64,000 nt of DNA from Rotaria sordida (GCA_905250125.1 CAJNOL010000141.1:19492-83491), one strand, 5' to 3'. Positions 38,160-50,229 are shown, counted from the stretch's first letter. Program-made: numbers and translations. Notes: generated by a model from the letters alone, not told the origin.

Positions 38160-38849
38160 ATGGCTCATCGTGAAAATAGAGATCGTCGAACATTATATTG
38201 TGGAAATTTACATGAAAATGTAACTGAAGAAATGTTATTTGAACTTTTTCTTCAAGTAGGAATTTTTTTATTTTATTAATTGAAAAAAACATACAGGAAA
38301 ATATAATCGTTGTTTCGTTTGTTTTATTAGAGTGGTCCTTTAGAAACGGTAACAATGAAACGTGATGGTCGTCGTTCATTTGCTTTTATTACATTTAAAC
38401 ATGAAGAATCCGTTCCATATGCTGAAGCTATTATGGAAAATGTTTGTTTATATAATCGTCCATTACGTTTAGCAGCTCGTTCATCAAACAAAGATTTTAA
38501 TAATAATCCAAATGAACCTTATACACCAGAAATATATGTTAATGATTCATTATTACATCGTTCAGCATCATGGCAATCACCACAACCACAACAACAGCAA
38601 CAACAACAACAATCATTACCAGTACCACTTTTTTCTAATAATGATATTAATTATTCACCACAATCACATTATTCACATGAAGATCGAATGTCAACACCAA
38701 GATTTGATCGTCGAAAACAAAATTCTTATCATCCATATAATAGAAATGAGCAAGATTATCAAAATACGAAACAACGTAATGGAAATTATAATCAACAACG
38801 AAGAGGAGGGGGAGGAGGAGGAAGTGGATATAATAATTATTACCGTTAG
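38160..38849 (+). CDS. RBM7/RBM11-like RRM RNA-binding protein
   Basis: Two exons, 38160-38255 and 38331-38849; 204 residues. Residues about 8-85 form one RRM with RNP2 TLYCGNL and RNP1 RSFAFITF, and the family wording VTEEMLFELF, HEESVPYAEAI and LYNRPLRL. RBM7 is the RNA-binding subunit of the nuclear exosome targeting (NEXT) complex, feeding promoter and snRNA-extended transcripts to the exosome; RBM11 is its tissue-restricted paralog. The C-terminus is low-complexity: a Gln run, Asn/Tyr/Arg-rich stretches, and a final RRGGGGGGSGYNNYYR resembling RGG/Tyr-rich condensate-forming tails. A possible AATAAA overlaps 38860-38865, just after the stop; another is at 39478. Confidence 0.9.
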
Positions 38850-41566
38850 GAAAGAGATAAATAAAAATATTTCTATTTATCAATATATTATATTATTTTG
38901 TATGTACATATAGATTTATTTGTTTCTTTTTTTTTCTTGTCTTGTGAAAAATTCTTCTTTTTTTTGTCGAACGATATGGATTGACAAATCGATGTGAAGA
39001 AAAAAAAAAAGAACGAGAGAGACAGGCAATGATGGATGAAAACTATAAACAAAACTATGAAGGACAAGATGAATCCTTTATGATTATTTGAAAACAACAT
39101 TGCTTTATTTGTTTTTTTTTTAGATATTGTTTTTTTTTTGAAATATTATTTTCATTGGGACATATCGAACAGAGAAATATTTATTAAGTATATGAAGAGA
39201 ATATCAGAGAGAAGATAGGAGTTACTTTTTTCTTTCCTCAAATAGATGAGATTTTCTTATAATGCTTCGTTCCTATGCACAAACAAAGTTGAAAAATTAT
39301 TAATTGAACTATGAAGTGGTTTTCGTACGATAACTCCGATCTAGTGATATTATTTGGGAAACAATTGACTGGACAAGAGCAGCATTGTATATATATATAT
39401 TTATTGGCTTATATGTAACTATTGATAAAAAACTAAACATGTTTTCTTTCCTCTTTTGATTTCAATACTTCATTATGAATAAAGATATAAGATTTTTCAT
39501 AAATTTGTTTACTAATGTATTACTTTTTTATCTTTGGTTATTTTTTACTTTTAAATTCATGTATATAATCGATCCCTTCATTATGATTATATTATTATTA
39601 ATGATTATCTTATTCTATAGACAAGGTTAATCGAAGCAGCCAATTTAGAAAAATATTACATTTTTTTTTCTCGAGGAAGAAAAAAAACGAAAATTTTGCA
39701 TAATTAGGAAGGTATTATACATGTGGAACTTTCTCTCTCACATGAGAACATTCTCAGGTGTTCTCGTCATTTTGAGATAATATTTTACCCATTAGTAGGG
39801 CATGATAAACTATAAAAAGCCTTCAAAGGGTTTGCGTCCATGGACGTTTCTTACCTACTTTTGAATTGCTCGAGTATCGCTTGTATTCCGTGATAAAATT
39901 ACGATGAAATTTCCAGAAGTTTTGAGATTTATAATCTGTGAACTTAAAGTTGCAATGTTGAAAAGTTTAGTATAATCTAGTTATCATTAAGTTTACTCTC
40001 AAAAAGATTTATAATCTCCTACAGTTTAATAGTCACCAAATAGCATTTGATCGTTAGATTTACTAATATGATTATTTACATGTTCAAACATTTACTTCAC
40101 AATACTTATTTTCCTATAAATTCATACGAATGTATAAAGGTGTTAGCATTATTATATACAAATTTATAAGTGTTTTGCATTAAGATTTGAAAGACTTATT
40201 CTTCGAGTTAGACATGTGCAGGGTAAGCTTTTTTAGTATCCTATATCCTGTCCAATTGAAGTTGTTTTTTATTGTCTATTCTTGATGTAGTATAGTTTTT
40301 ATGAAAAGCATCAGCAAGTAAAGTAGGATATAGTTGATAAAAAACATTCATTGCATCGTTTTTGAGAAATTATTTTGTCAAAATGATATAAGTGAATAAA
40401 TCAGTATGACAGACAATAATGAATGAAAACAAGATTAATCTTTTATGATTTAAAAGTTTTTTTTTTTTAATTATTTTAGATATTTGTTTGCTGAACAAAA
40501 TATTATATTGATTAACATGTGCTGAAAGTAAATATATTTCGATTAATTATGATATGAGCAAGATTAGATTTATTTACATTGATAATAACGAGCAAATTTT
40601 CTATATACAAAATATTCAAACATAATTTGATATTAAATAATGGTTTGTTGTAAATTTCAAGTTTTTTATTAAACAATTCTTGAAGGATGAAATTAATTTT
40701 GAAAAATGAAGACGAATGTTACTCGTACAATTGATCATTTTGTTGGTTATATATATGTATCAATATCAAATTTGTAGAACAATAAGATTATTAAATGTTA
40801 TATATAAAAAAATATTTTATCATTATCACGTCTAAGAACTGATTGAATTATAACAGTGGAGAAAAGAAAAAGACTGAAAACATAAATCATTAACTCATGA
40901 AACGAATATTCTAATTCTAGTTGATATAATGATTAAAAAAAAAATTTTTCACGTGTGTTAATTAATTCCAAAACTAGTATGAAAAGTATCTATTCATTGT
41001 TGACAATGAAATTCAAACTATTTTTTTTTATGATGTCCGATGTTCAAATATATATTTCAACAGGCTAACACATACCGATAATAAAATATTGTCTAAATGT
41101 ATTTCGGCATTCATATTATATGTGACATCGAGCATTAATATTTGTTCATTTTTGCGTGTATCTGTTGACTATGTCGTGTTAAGGGCCTTCAATTTCTGTT
41201 TACCGACTATCGATTCAGTGCAGTTAGTGCATACTAATACTAGCGTTCACTTAATCATTGAAACTCCACCGCTACGAAAAAAGAGCATATTTTGATAGAG
41301 TTGGTATCTCAATGTAGCAGTGAACTGGAATGTCGGTCTAATCAGTGCCCTATGTTGGTGACTCCATGTTCAGTATTTACATCTACACTGCACATTCCTA
41401 TGTAGTATATTTCTTTTCATGTTATGTTCTATGTCATTTAAAATTACTAACGCTGCTCGTTAATTATACACATGGATCTTTCTTCGTTTTTCTCAATATT
41501 CTAATAGAAGATGTCATCCTAAGATTTATTAGTTTGTTCTTATAGAAAAATATTTTTAGATACGAT
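38850..41566. other. Gene-free region between RBM7 and RUNDC3
   Basis: About 2.7 kb with no exon that I can support. It includes the RBM7 3' end (AATAAA at 39478-39483) and an AT-rich middle. A more base-balanced stretch at about 41090-41520 is probably the RUNDC3 promoter or 5' UTR, although short open frames occur there. A TTTTTAG acceptor (AG 41558-41559) lies seven bases before the RUNDC3 ATG. Confidence 0.45.
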
Positions 41567-44500
41567 ATGGCAACAATAACTTATAGTGAAAGTATAAATA
41601 TAGAACGAGAAAAAGCAAATTTACTTTGTTTAATTAAGTAAGTTTGTTTGTTTTTGTTGGATTTGATTTAAAAGCAAAATTTATACTTATTTAGATTGAC
41701 ATTGAATACATTAATTGATCAATCATTTTCAGCAACTTCATTACCGGTTTTGGATGATCGTAATATTGATGTGATTAATTTTATTGTAACACTTGAACGT
41801 GTTCTTGGTTTTCGTATGCGAGGTAACGAGAAAAATAAATACATATTTGAATGAGAAAATTTTTTTTTTTTTGTTATTCTAATAGCGACTTGGTTATTAG
41901 AACGACATTATTTTTGGGATTTTATCCGACCAGCATGTATTGGTTCTTGTCGACAGTCTAGTGAGTAACATAATCAAGAAGATTATGCTTATTTATTTCA
42001 TTTTTTAGTCATTGAACGTGTAGAAGAAATATCAAATACGGGTAGTTTAAAAGAGAAGGTATTATACAAATAAATGATTGATGTTGTTTTCGTCAAGAGA
42101 AAAGAGAATTATCCGTAGGACATTAAAAAGAATTGTACTATTCAAAGAGAAATGAAACTCATAAAGATAATGATTGTTTTTTTCTGATAAGATTCAACTA
42201 TTAATTTTGCTATTTATTAATTAACAAATTTACTCTGCAGCAACCATTGGATTGAGTAACGCTTTTTTTTTGTTGTATATATGGAAATGGATGTAAATCA
42301 CTTTGTATAAAAGTTTGAATTTAGTCGAATATCAAAATAATATGACTCAATTTTAGTAAATAAATATATGTGTCAGGCAAAGTTGAAATTTAGATAAAAT
42401 TAAACAGAATTTTTGAAAGATCGAAATGCAAAAAAATCAAAAAAAGAATTAATATAAATATTTATATTAAGTTATTAGAGACGTCCCAAGGCCGCCAGAA
42501 TTAGAGGAGGTCGATGGCTCAGGAGGTTGATTAGAAGATTTTTGCTAAAGTAGCGTGGACTTGAGAGAATTGTGCGAGTTTTTTTTGAGACTTGATAAAC
42601 AAAAAAAATCTAATAAAATACTGGAATTCCGCTAGAGGAAGACGAAAATTTTCAAGATTGTGGAGCACCCTGTTGACCCACTCCCACTCGAGACATTCCT
42701 GTAAGTTATGTTTAACTTTAATTAAAGTCTAGTTGAATCAAATTAGTTGTCAAATTCGCGAGTGTTCTCAATTGAAATCTAGCTTGTCTGAGCCAGCACC
42801 AAAAAAAAAGAAAGAGAAGACCTTTAAGCTTATCTTTATTTAAGTAGTATTTTTTTTTTATCAACGTTTATTTGTCTTCAAATTTGACCTTGTTCATAGA
42901 TAATATTTTAACTATGAATGTGATATCTTGTTAAGTTTTATTGAGTTACGTTCTCACCAAAAATAATGAAGGACGTTTTTGTTTGTATTCCTTGCGGTAG
43001 AATAATAAGTGTCTCGTCTCAAAACGTGATATTAAAAAAATAAATATAGGGATTTACTTGTTCATAAACATACTTTCGAACATCATTTTCTCATGTCGAT
43101 GTAGAAGTCATTCGTTTATAAATTAAACTATGAATAGTAAGAATCAATATTCTGTCTACTTTAAATAACAAATACATGTTTTGGCCTATTAATGGAAATA
43201 AAAATTAGGATTTAGTTTTTTTTTAAGATATTCTTTTCGCATGAATATATGCTAAAATATTGGCTCTTTCAGCATATCCACAATTAAAATGTAATTAGCG
43301 AATAACTTTCTAACCTTCTGACAAATAAATCCAAGAACTTCAGAATAGACTCCCTACCATAAACTATATCTATGATAAAAGTATTAGCAAAATCGAACTC
43401 CAAAACTCGCCTCTTCAAGATCAATTTTCCAGAACAAGGTCTTTTGTTTTGTACTCATCTTGCGATTATCCTAAAAGGGCTTGTACTATTTGGAATGGGT
43501 TTTTGATATTTCTCATTCAGTTACAAGAGGATTTTTTCCGTTCTTTAATATGTAATCATGCATATTTTTAACAACGAATAAATTCAATTTATTGAAAAAA
43601 CTTGAGCATGTCCAGGAACAACTCTGCATAGAAATTTTGTAACCTTAAGAGTTGTCTATAAAACTCACTCTTTAGTCTATAGAAATACTGTTGAACTTGT
43701 AGGATTAAAAAATGGAAATGCACATAGTGAAAATGTTTACTCTTTTTTTGTGTCACGTCGCTAGCGGTAGTTTCTGAGAATAACTGAACAAACATCTGTT
43801 ACATAAGTCTAGCGATATAAGCATTTTTATTTTGTGGAATCACATCGGTAATGAATGAAATAGTCCTTATACTTTCTTAAACTAATTTTTCGACGAAATA
43901 ATAATCTACAGTTTAATTTATTTCTGTTATATTCTAGGGTCGAGCATGGATCAAATTGGCATTAATGGAGAAACAACTTTCGGAACTTTTAAAACTCGTT
44001 ATTTCTGATTGTCATCTTGTTCAGTATGTTAAACATATTAGCAAAAAATTTTCAAAAACTATAAATTTTTTTTCTTAGGAAATTCTATCACGATGATTCA
44101 ATTATGATGTCATCACAAGCATTGATTCTATGTAATCAATTAGCTGGATTAAATACAATTGATTTTAGGTATTGAAATTACCTTTGTTTTTTTTTTGGTA
44201 GAAATAATTTACTTTTTATAGTTTTTGTTTTAAACAAGATACTCTAATAATTGCTCCTGTATTATTAAATGATGCTGAAATCGATGTAATTGATTTAACA
44301 CCATTTTTATGTTTTAAATCAAGACAGTAAGAAATTTTCTTTTTTCAAAAATTAAAACAAAAAAAAGAACAATTAATTAAATCGAATTTTTAAAAGTATT
44401 CCACAATTACTTAAAAATCAAAATAGTAATGAAGAAAATAAACAATCATTACCAATTGTAGCAAGTATTAATGAATTTACATCATTAACTTCATCTGAAT

Positions 44501-45582
44501 GTGAAATGGTACCATTGGATAAGTATAAACTTGAAGTTGAACAACGAGTAAATATTGATCGAAAATTTCATTTGATCAGAACTCTTCTTGTTTCTTTTTT
44601 TGTTAGAAATATTTTGAAGAACTTCTACAACAGCGTGATCGTGAATTACAACAAATTAAAATTCGTTATGATACATTAAAAGGTGAACGTGAAAGTGAAA
44701 TTATACAAATGGAAAATATTATACTTGAACTTCAAATTGAATTGTTTGTATAATAGAAAATTATTTATTTATATATTTTTATTTTTTTGTAATTAGACGA
44801 GCAGCTCGAGATGAAGCTGAACTTAAACATAAAAGATCTCAGCAACTAAGTTCAACAACACCGCTTAAAAGTCTTTTTGATTTTGATAATCGTAAAACAA
44901 ACTCATCATCATCAACACTAACTACTGATTATAGTGAAAATGACGATAAGTAAGCATTTGAATTCCAAAAGACAATCATATATTCAATATTCATTAATAT
45001 TAAATTAGTTGATGTTGAATCGAAAAGATAACATAATGATAATGATCATTTTATTTTTTTAGGCAAATGCGTTCGTTTGAAAGTTCATTGACAAGTACAG
45101 ATAATAAAGTGAGTTTTAAGGTTATTCATTTTGTTTTTTATCATAATTATTTATATTTTTTTTTTTGCTTTTTATTATTCTAGAATTCAAATTTACCTAT
45201 GGAAAATATTGATCAAAATCAATCCAATGATATTGTCCCTCTACCGTCTGAATGTTTAAATCATTCTACAACAAACATCCATACAGATGATGGTCAATGT
45301 AAATTTGCTCATAAACTACCATCGAATATCGATAATGATAGTAATCAAACAGCTACTAAAGTCAAACCAATCTCAAGTCCAAATATGCTTTCATCATCAA
45401 CATCTCTTTCAATTCCATCATCATCATCATCTAATGATGAAGATGAACAACAAGTGCAAACAGTAACAACAACTATTTTCAACGAAAACAAATTAATTAA
45501 AAATGAATCTATTCAATCTGAACCTGATGAAATAACAACTAAACAAATTCAGTCAATAGAAGAAGATAATATAATAGTTTAG
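41567..45582 (+). CDS. RUNDC3: RUN domain-containing protein 3 (RUNDC3A/B-like)
   Basis: Twelve exons, 496 residues: 41567-41637, 41695-41822, 41886-41960, 42009-42058, 43938-44023, 44079-44168, 44222-44326, 44397-44547, 44607-44743, 44797-44949, 45063-45108, 45184-45582. Residues about 15-200 form a RUN domain with RUNDC3 wording: NTLIDQSFSATSLPVLDD, then WDFIRPACIG, then KGRAWIKLALMEKQLSELL, then KFYHDDSI, then LAGLNTIDFSFCF, then DLTPFLCFK. A coiled coil follows (YFEELLQQRDRELQQIK, LKGERESEIIQMENIILELQ). The C-terminal 130 residues are Ser/Thr/Asn-rich and probably disordered. RUNDC3 proteins are small-GTPase (Rap/Rab) effectors in vesicle trafficking, mainly neuronal in vertebrates. Intron 4 is 1.9 kb and repeat-laden. 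Confidence 0.92.
42475..42710. repeat. GC-richer patch in RUNDC3 intron 4
   Basis: Begins near TTAGAGACGTCCCAAGGCC and ends near ACTCGAGACATTCC. It is more GC-rich than the rest of the intron and has no coding sense. It could be another decayed small transposon, but paired ends are not convincing. Confidence 0.3.
43395..43860 (+). repeat. Single-arm copy of the ECM29-intron foldback element, in RUNDC3 intron 4
   Basis: Colinear with the left arm at 28290-28850, and with the reverse complement of the right arm. Shared segments include TTTGTAACCTTAAGAGT, CTTTTTTTGTGTCACGT, and GCATTTTTATTTTGTGGAATCAC near the fold centre. This shows the element is dispersed rather than a local duplication. Confidence 0.6.
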
Positions 45583-46069
45583 TTTAGTATTATTCTATTT
45601 GTTTATCAGTGTTAATATATAATCATTTTCTGTTAACTATTTATATATATATATAATTTTAGTTGATGTTTTTTTAAATGTAAATGACGTCACTAAACGA
45701 GTAATGAATGAAAGTTTTATATTTAAACTATAAAAAGTCATATCGTACAGTTGTTATCTAAATTTTACATTTTATTTCTTTTTTATTATGACTATTTGTC
45801 GTAAATGTAATTGTTGAAGCGTAAAAATAGAAAGAGTGATAATCGTTCTTACAAATGATACTGATAATGCATCTAGGTCAAGAACAAAAAACAATAATCG
45901 TCCTCTACTTATTTTTTTTTATGTTTGATTGCGAAATAAAACCCATCTATCCATCTATCTATCTATATATATATATATATATGTACATATGTATAATGTT
46001 TCGTTCTTATTTTTCGTATTATTAGAGTAATAAAAAAACAAGAAACGTGTTGTTTATAAAAGCAAAAAC
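45583..46069. other. Intergenic spacer, RUNDC3 to NTF2-like gene
   Basis: About 490 bp holding the RUNDC3 3' end and the promoter of the next gene. A microsatellite of ATCT units running into a TA repeat occupies about 45945-45985. A TTTTTCGTATTATTAG acceptor-like sequence ends near 46025. Nothing else recognised. Confidence 0.45.
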
Positions 46070-46426
46070 ATGTCGACACCGTTCGATACGATTGATGCTG
46101 CTAATCGTCATTTTGAACAACTTTTTAATGCTGGCAAAATTGATGAATTAGTTGAACTTTATACAACACAAGGAAAACTTTTACCACCTGATAAAAATAC
46201 ATATCAAGGACGTGAAGAAATTAAAAAATTTTGGCAAGGTGCTCGAGATGCTGGTGTTAATAATCTTCATCTTACAACGGGTACAGTTTTAGAAGCTGGA
46301 CAAAATCGATTAATTGAAACAAGCTCTTATAAACATTCGTTAGATCGAGGTAATTATCAAGTTATATGGAAACGTGTTACTGAAGGAAAAAATGATTGGC
46401 AATTAGACATTGATATTTTTAATTGA
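46070..46426 (+). CDS. NTF2/SnoaL-like (DUF4440-type) small protein
   Basis: A single uninterrupted exon of 118 residues, the only clearly intronless gene here. The pattern AANRHFEQLFNAGKIDELVELYTTQGKLLPPDKNTYQGREEIKKFWQG is the typical N-terminal helix-turn-strand of the NTF2-like/SnoaL superfamily. It is followed by alternating strands ending YQVIWKRVTEGKNDWQLDIDIFN. Such cone-shaped alpha+beta proteins serve as small enzymes or ligand binders; the substrate cannot be inferred. It is widespread in bacteria and patchy in animals, so acquisition by transfer is conceivable. AATAAA at 46448-46453, 22 bases after the stop, gives a very short 3' UTR. Start: first ATG, followed by good family alignment. 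Confidence 0.8.
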   Translation: MSTPFDTIDAANRHFEQLFNAGKIDELVELYTTQGKLLPPDKNTYQGREEIKKFWQGARDAGVNNLHLTTGTVLEAGQNRLIETSSYKHSLDRGNYQVIWKRVTEGKNDWQLDIDIFN

Positions 46427-46850
46427 TTATTTCTTTTTCTTTTTTTAAATAAAAAGGTGATTCTTGTCATAAATGATAAGAAACATTTTATTTGTGTTTG
46501 GTTTCTTTTGAATGACTAATATTTCGACATATATTACCATTTTTGCAGTTTAGTTGTGAAATAAATATGAATAAGACCACATGATCAAAATAATTTTTAC
46601 GTTTCTTGTTTCCTCTGGAAATAGAACATGAAAAAAAGCGAAAAAAAAACCATGACTTCATAGAAATTATTTCATACTTCGATAGAAATTTCATCATAAG
46701 AACGAAAGAAAAGTTATTTTTACCATGATGACTTTACATGCATCACCATTTGGTTCGTGATTTTTCTACGCGATAATTAAAACCTATACTTAATCATGTG
46801 AATTAGATAGATATAAAGATTTGTTAATATTTTCTTCTATCTGTAGATAG
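46427..46850. other. Intergenic spacer, NTF2-like to DUSP12
   Basis: About 424 bp, AT-rich, with no exon supported. It ends in a pyrimidine-rich acceptor (TTTTCTTCTATCTGTAG, AG 46845-46846) four bases before the DUSP12 start. Confidence 0.45.
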
Positions 46851-47910
46851 ATGGAATTCGGTGCCGATCTAATTGATGATCGTGTATGGCTTGGAAGTCT
46901 TGCTGCAATGGAAAATACGATTGCACTTGACAGTCTTCATATCACACATATTTTAAGTTTAATTAACTCAGAACTACCAATCAATGAGAATGACAATATC
47001 ATACGTAAACATATTCGTGTTGAAGATGATGAAACAACAGATTTGTTAACTGAATTTGATTCATGTTACGATTTTATAGACAAAGCTTTATCAGAAAATT
47101 CAACTAATAATGTACTCATACATTGTCTTGCTGGTTAGTTACAGAATATTTTTTTGATATTCAATAAATTTTCGTGTTTTATCCTTATTAGGTGTATCTC
47201 GTAGTGCTACAATTGCATGTATGTGGTTAATGCGTCGACATAAATTATCAGCTAATGATGCATTAAAACGACTAAAACTTGCACGTTCTAGTATTCATCC
47301 AAATATGAGTTTTGCAGCTCAATTGTATTTATTCGAACAAATGAACAATCAATTCGATGTTAATCATGGATTGTATAAAGAATTTCATTTCGAACGTGCT
47401 CGTGCTCTTTATATTGATCATGATACAGATATTGAAGGAATTGATAAAAAAAACGAACTTCGTCAACAATTTCGTAAAGCATTTACTCTACCGTATGGTC
47501 ATGCTACATGTACTGAAACAGAAACGTATATGTGTCGTCAATGTCAAAATGAATTATTTACTAATGCTGATTTGTCACGACATTCAGAAGGTGTTGGACT
47601 ATACAATTGGTTTATGAAATATGGTAATGAAAAACTATTCAAATTATTATCTGAAGTAGAATGTCATCGAGAAGTGTTTACTCATTGTCTCGAATGGTTG
47701 ATGATTCAAATAGATACACCTGAAAATTCTCATAGTGATTCTATTAAATGCCCTAAATGTTCCGTAATTATAGGAAATTATAATCTAAATGGTACAAAAT
47801 GTTCATGTGGCAGATGGGTTATGCCAGCATTTCATTTCGATATCGATAAAATCGAACAAAAAACAGTTACTAAGATTAATATTGAAACAAAAAGTGTGTC
47901 ATCATCATAA
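46851..47910 (+). CDS. DUSP12: DUSP12-like dual-specificity phosphatase with zinc-binding tail
   Basis: Two exons, 46851-47133 and 47192-47910; 333 residues (human about 340). The N-terminal DSP domain has GADLIDDRVWLGSLAAMEN, then VEDDETTDLL (general-acid loop), then the catalytic P-loop HCLAGVSRSATIACMWLMR, with nucleophile Cys and phosphate-binding Arg in C-x5-R. The intron falls inside the P-loop Gly codon. The C-terminal domain is the DUSP12/Yvh1 zinc module: CRQCQNELF, then CPKCSVIIGNYN, then CSCGRWVMPAFH. Yvh1-type phosphatases help release Mrt4 during 60S ribosome maturation and act in stress responses. The four-base gap between a splice acceptor and the ATG suggests a tiny or trans-spliced 5' UTR. 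Confidence 0.93.
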
Positions 47911-48209
47911 GAACAGTTGTTGTCCTTTTTTTTTGTAAAATTTAAAAAAATGCATCAATCAAACATTGTCTAGATATTTTTTTTGAATAATTAAATCAAG
48001 ATTATACAACTCCTGTTTTATATGTGAAAAGCTTTCATTTTTACTATGAATCTGATCATTCATATTAAAGTATGGCTTGATATAGAAAAAGAAGAATTCA
48101 ATCACAAGGTAAATATTTAATAGAATACTTAATAATAGTATAACACAATCGATAAAATGTCTTGATAAACCATTAGACAAATACAATTTCGAATTAATTT
48201 GAGAATCAT

Positions 48210-49209
48210 TTAAGAGTATGCCCATTTATGACATTCACATGAACATGGACCAAAAGAGTCCATGAAACCAGGACCAAACCGATCTTGATAAAAGCGACAG
48301 TCATGACAATCATCACAATTTGGTTTGTGGCTATTTGATGATTGTGGTGACTTCGATTTTGATGATTTATCGCGTCCTAAATGATGATAATTCGTAGTCT
48401 TTAATTAATTCAACTAATTGAAAAGCTTTTATGCCAAGAAGCAGCTAGCATAGATTTCTTTTCTTTTTTTTTTAGTGTTCTTGATACTCACTTTTTCTTG
48501 AATGCTCGCCGTGACTACGTGGTGATCTGCTTCTATGGCGTGAGGATCTATCAGATGAATCATCTGAATGTTTCGATGATTTTTTCTTTTTCTTTGAAGA
48601 TCTCTCAGATGATTTTTTTCTATCTGAGGACTTGTCTGATGTTTTATTTGTATGTTCTGGAGATTTATTCGGTTTATCTAAGATTTTCTCAATTGAATCA
48701 TCTGGTTGCGTTAAAGGCTGAAGAATACAATTATCATCAATTGTTAATGGAGGAAGAACAATTTGAATCTGTTGAAGTTTATCAAGATGTTGTTCTATTG
48801 AACGCATATTGTCTGAGAATGTATGAAAATCTTGTTGTGTACCACCTTTTTTTCTAATTAATTCTTTTAATTTATTATGCATCTCATTAAGTTGTTCTCG
48901 TTGTTTATCAGTTGTTTCATCGATAAATTCTCGACGTTTTTTTTCATAAAAAGTATCAACTAGTTTATAAGCTGTTTGTTTCCATTCATCAAGTTGTTTA
49001 AGACCAGAATGTTCACCATCATAAAAATTACTAAACCGATTTAATAAAACATTGATTTTATCAACAAATGGAAGAAGTTTTTCATTGCGTTGATTAGCAT
49101 GTTCATTTAAATGATCAATACATAAATTTTTTTTACAACACTGACATAAAGCAAGAGACGCTAGCTCACATTTTTCAACAACACACGGTAACGACGATGG
49201 TGACGACAT
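48210..49209 (-). CDS. B-box-like zinc finger, coiled-coil, Ser/Arg-rich protein
   Basis: Two exons, 48492-49209 and 48210-48376; 294 residues. Residues 9-37 hold Cys/His pairs (C9, C14, C22, C24, C25, C30, H33, H37) in a B-box-like layout. A coiled coil follows (KKRREFIDETTDKQREQLNE, then MHNKLKELIRKKGG). Residues about 200-250 are a basic Ser/Arg/Lys region (RSSKKKKKSSKHSDDSSDRS, then SRHRSRSPRSHGEHSRK). The second exon adds a Cys-rich end: CDDCHDCRFYQD, then CSCECHKWAY. I do not recognise an ortholog; B-box/coiled-coil proteins are numerous in rotifers. The frame is open upstream to an ATG at 49368 that would add a hydrophobic leader. I prefer 49209 because the zinc motif starts directly after it. 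Convergent with DUSP12. Confidence 0.72.
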
Positions 49210-49420
49210 TTTTTCTTTGTATGCAGGTAATGAAATGAAACAGGAACAAATATTTATAAAAGAACGAGCAAGGTTTTTTCCTTCATAGCTAGTGGGTAAC
49301 AAAGAACGAACGAAAAAGCTGCTTGTTAACAGAACAGCAAGGTAAAAAATTGAATTAACGAGAGTCATTTGAAAAGAAGAAAAATAAGAGAGGAGTTTTA
49401 ATTTTTATTATATATATATA

Positions 49421-50229
49421 TCTTGGACTATAATTTATGTGGACAAACTTGATTTACATCAGTGAATACAGTCTCATTTGAATAATGTAATTTTCGGTTT
49501 GACTAGAACTGTAGTAATGTTTAATTCATTGGAATTTTCAGACAGAATATTTCGATATCATTGGGGAACCACAGGTTTTTCACCATCTTAAACAAATTGC
49601 CGTTGATAAAGGCAATTAAAATTGCGGTTCCGCATGCTTCTATAGAATTCATCACAGTGTGGTTGACTACAGCTTTTCTTGTCATATTAAAAATACAAAA
49701 GTACGATTTCAAAGAGTGAACCACGGTATTAGATACCTTGGCTTCTATAGATCCCGGATACAGTGGTAACGATAATTTTGATTGTGGCTCAACACTAGTC
49801 GTATTGTCTAAGTCAAGATGTTGAGTGAAATCAAGGCTTGCTGTATCGCGATATCTCTGAGAGAATTCGTACTTTTTGGACACGAAAATATATCTAATAT
49901 GCATTATTGTCTATCCAATTATTGCACACTGTATAGACGAAAGGTAAAAAGGTAGATTACGTCAGCTGTATATTTGCGTCTTTTGAAACAATAGTCTCCT
50001 ATAGACTTCTATCAAAAGAGATATTAGTTGTGACAAAAGAAGCACTGACTATACAATCGAATGTATACCTTTTAAACAATTTCTATCGCGAAAAATAACG
50101 CTAAACAATACGAAAAACTACCTTTAAAACACTTCTTTTTTTTAAGTAAGAAATGCAATATGTCTGCTCAATATTCGTTCCTAAAGTTGTGCTAATTGAG
50201 AAAACATTTGTATTAGGTAGAACTGAAAT
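49421..50229. other. Start of the gene-poor region; one 127-codon open frame
   Basis: An uninterrupted minus-strand frame at 49521-49904 encodes 127 residues with balanced composition (LDLDNTTSVEPQSKLSLPLY, then AVVNHTVMNSIEACGTA). It has no recognisable domain, and no flanking exon was found. It may be a gene or transposon fragment, or chance. No other content was recognised here. Confidence 0.25.

Noticed and set aside
47959..48225. 88-codon minus-strand frame with one hydrophobic segment
   Set aside because: It begins inside the last exon of the B-box-like gene and runs through its 3' flank; no independent promoter, homolog or splice evidence.
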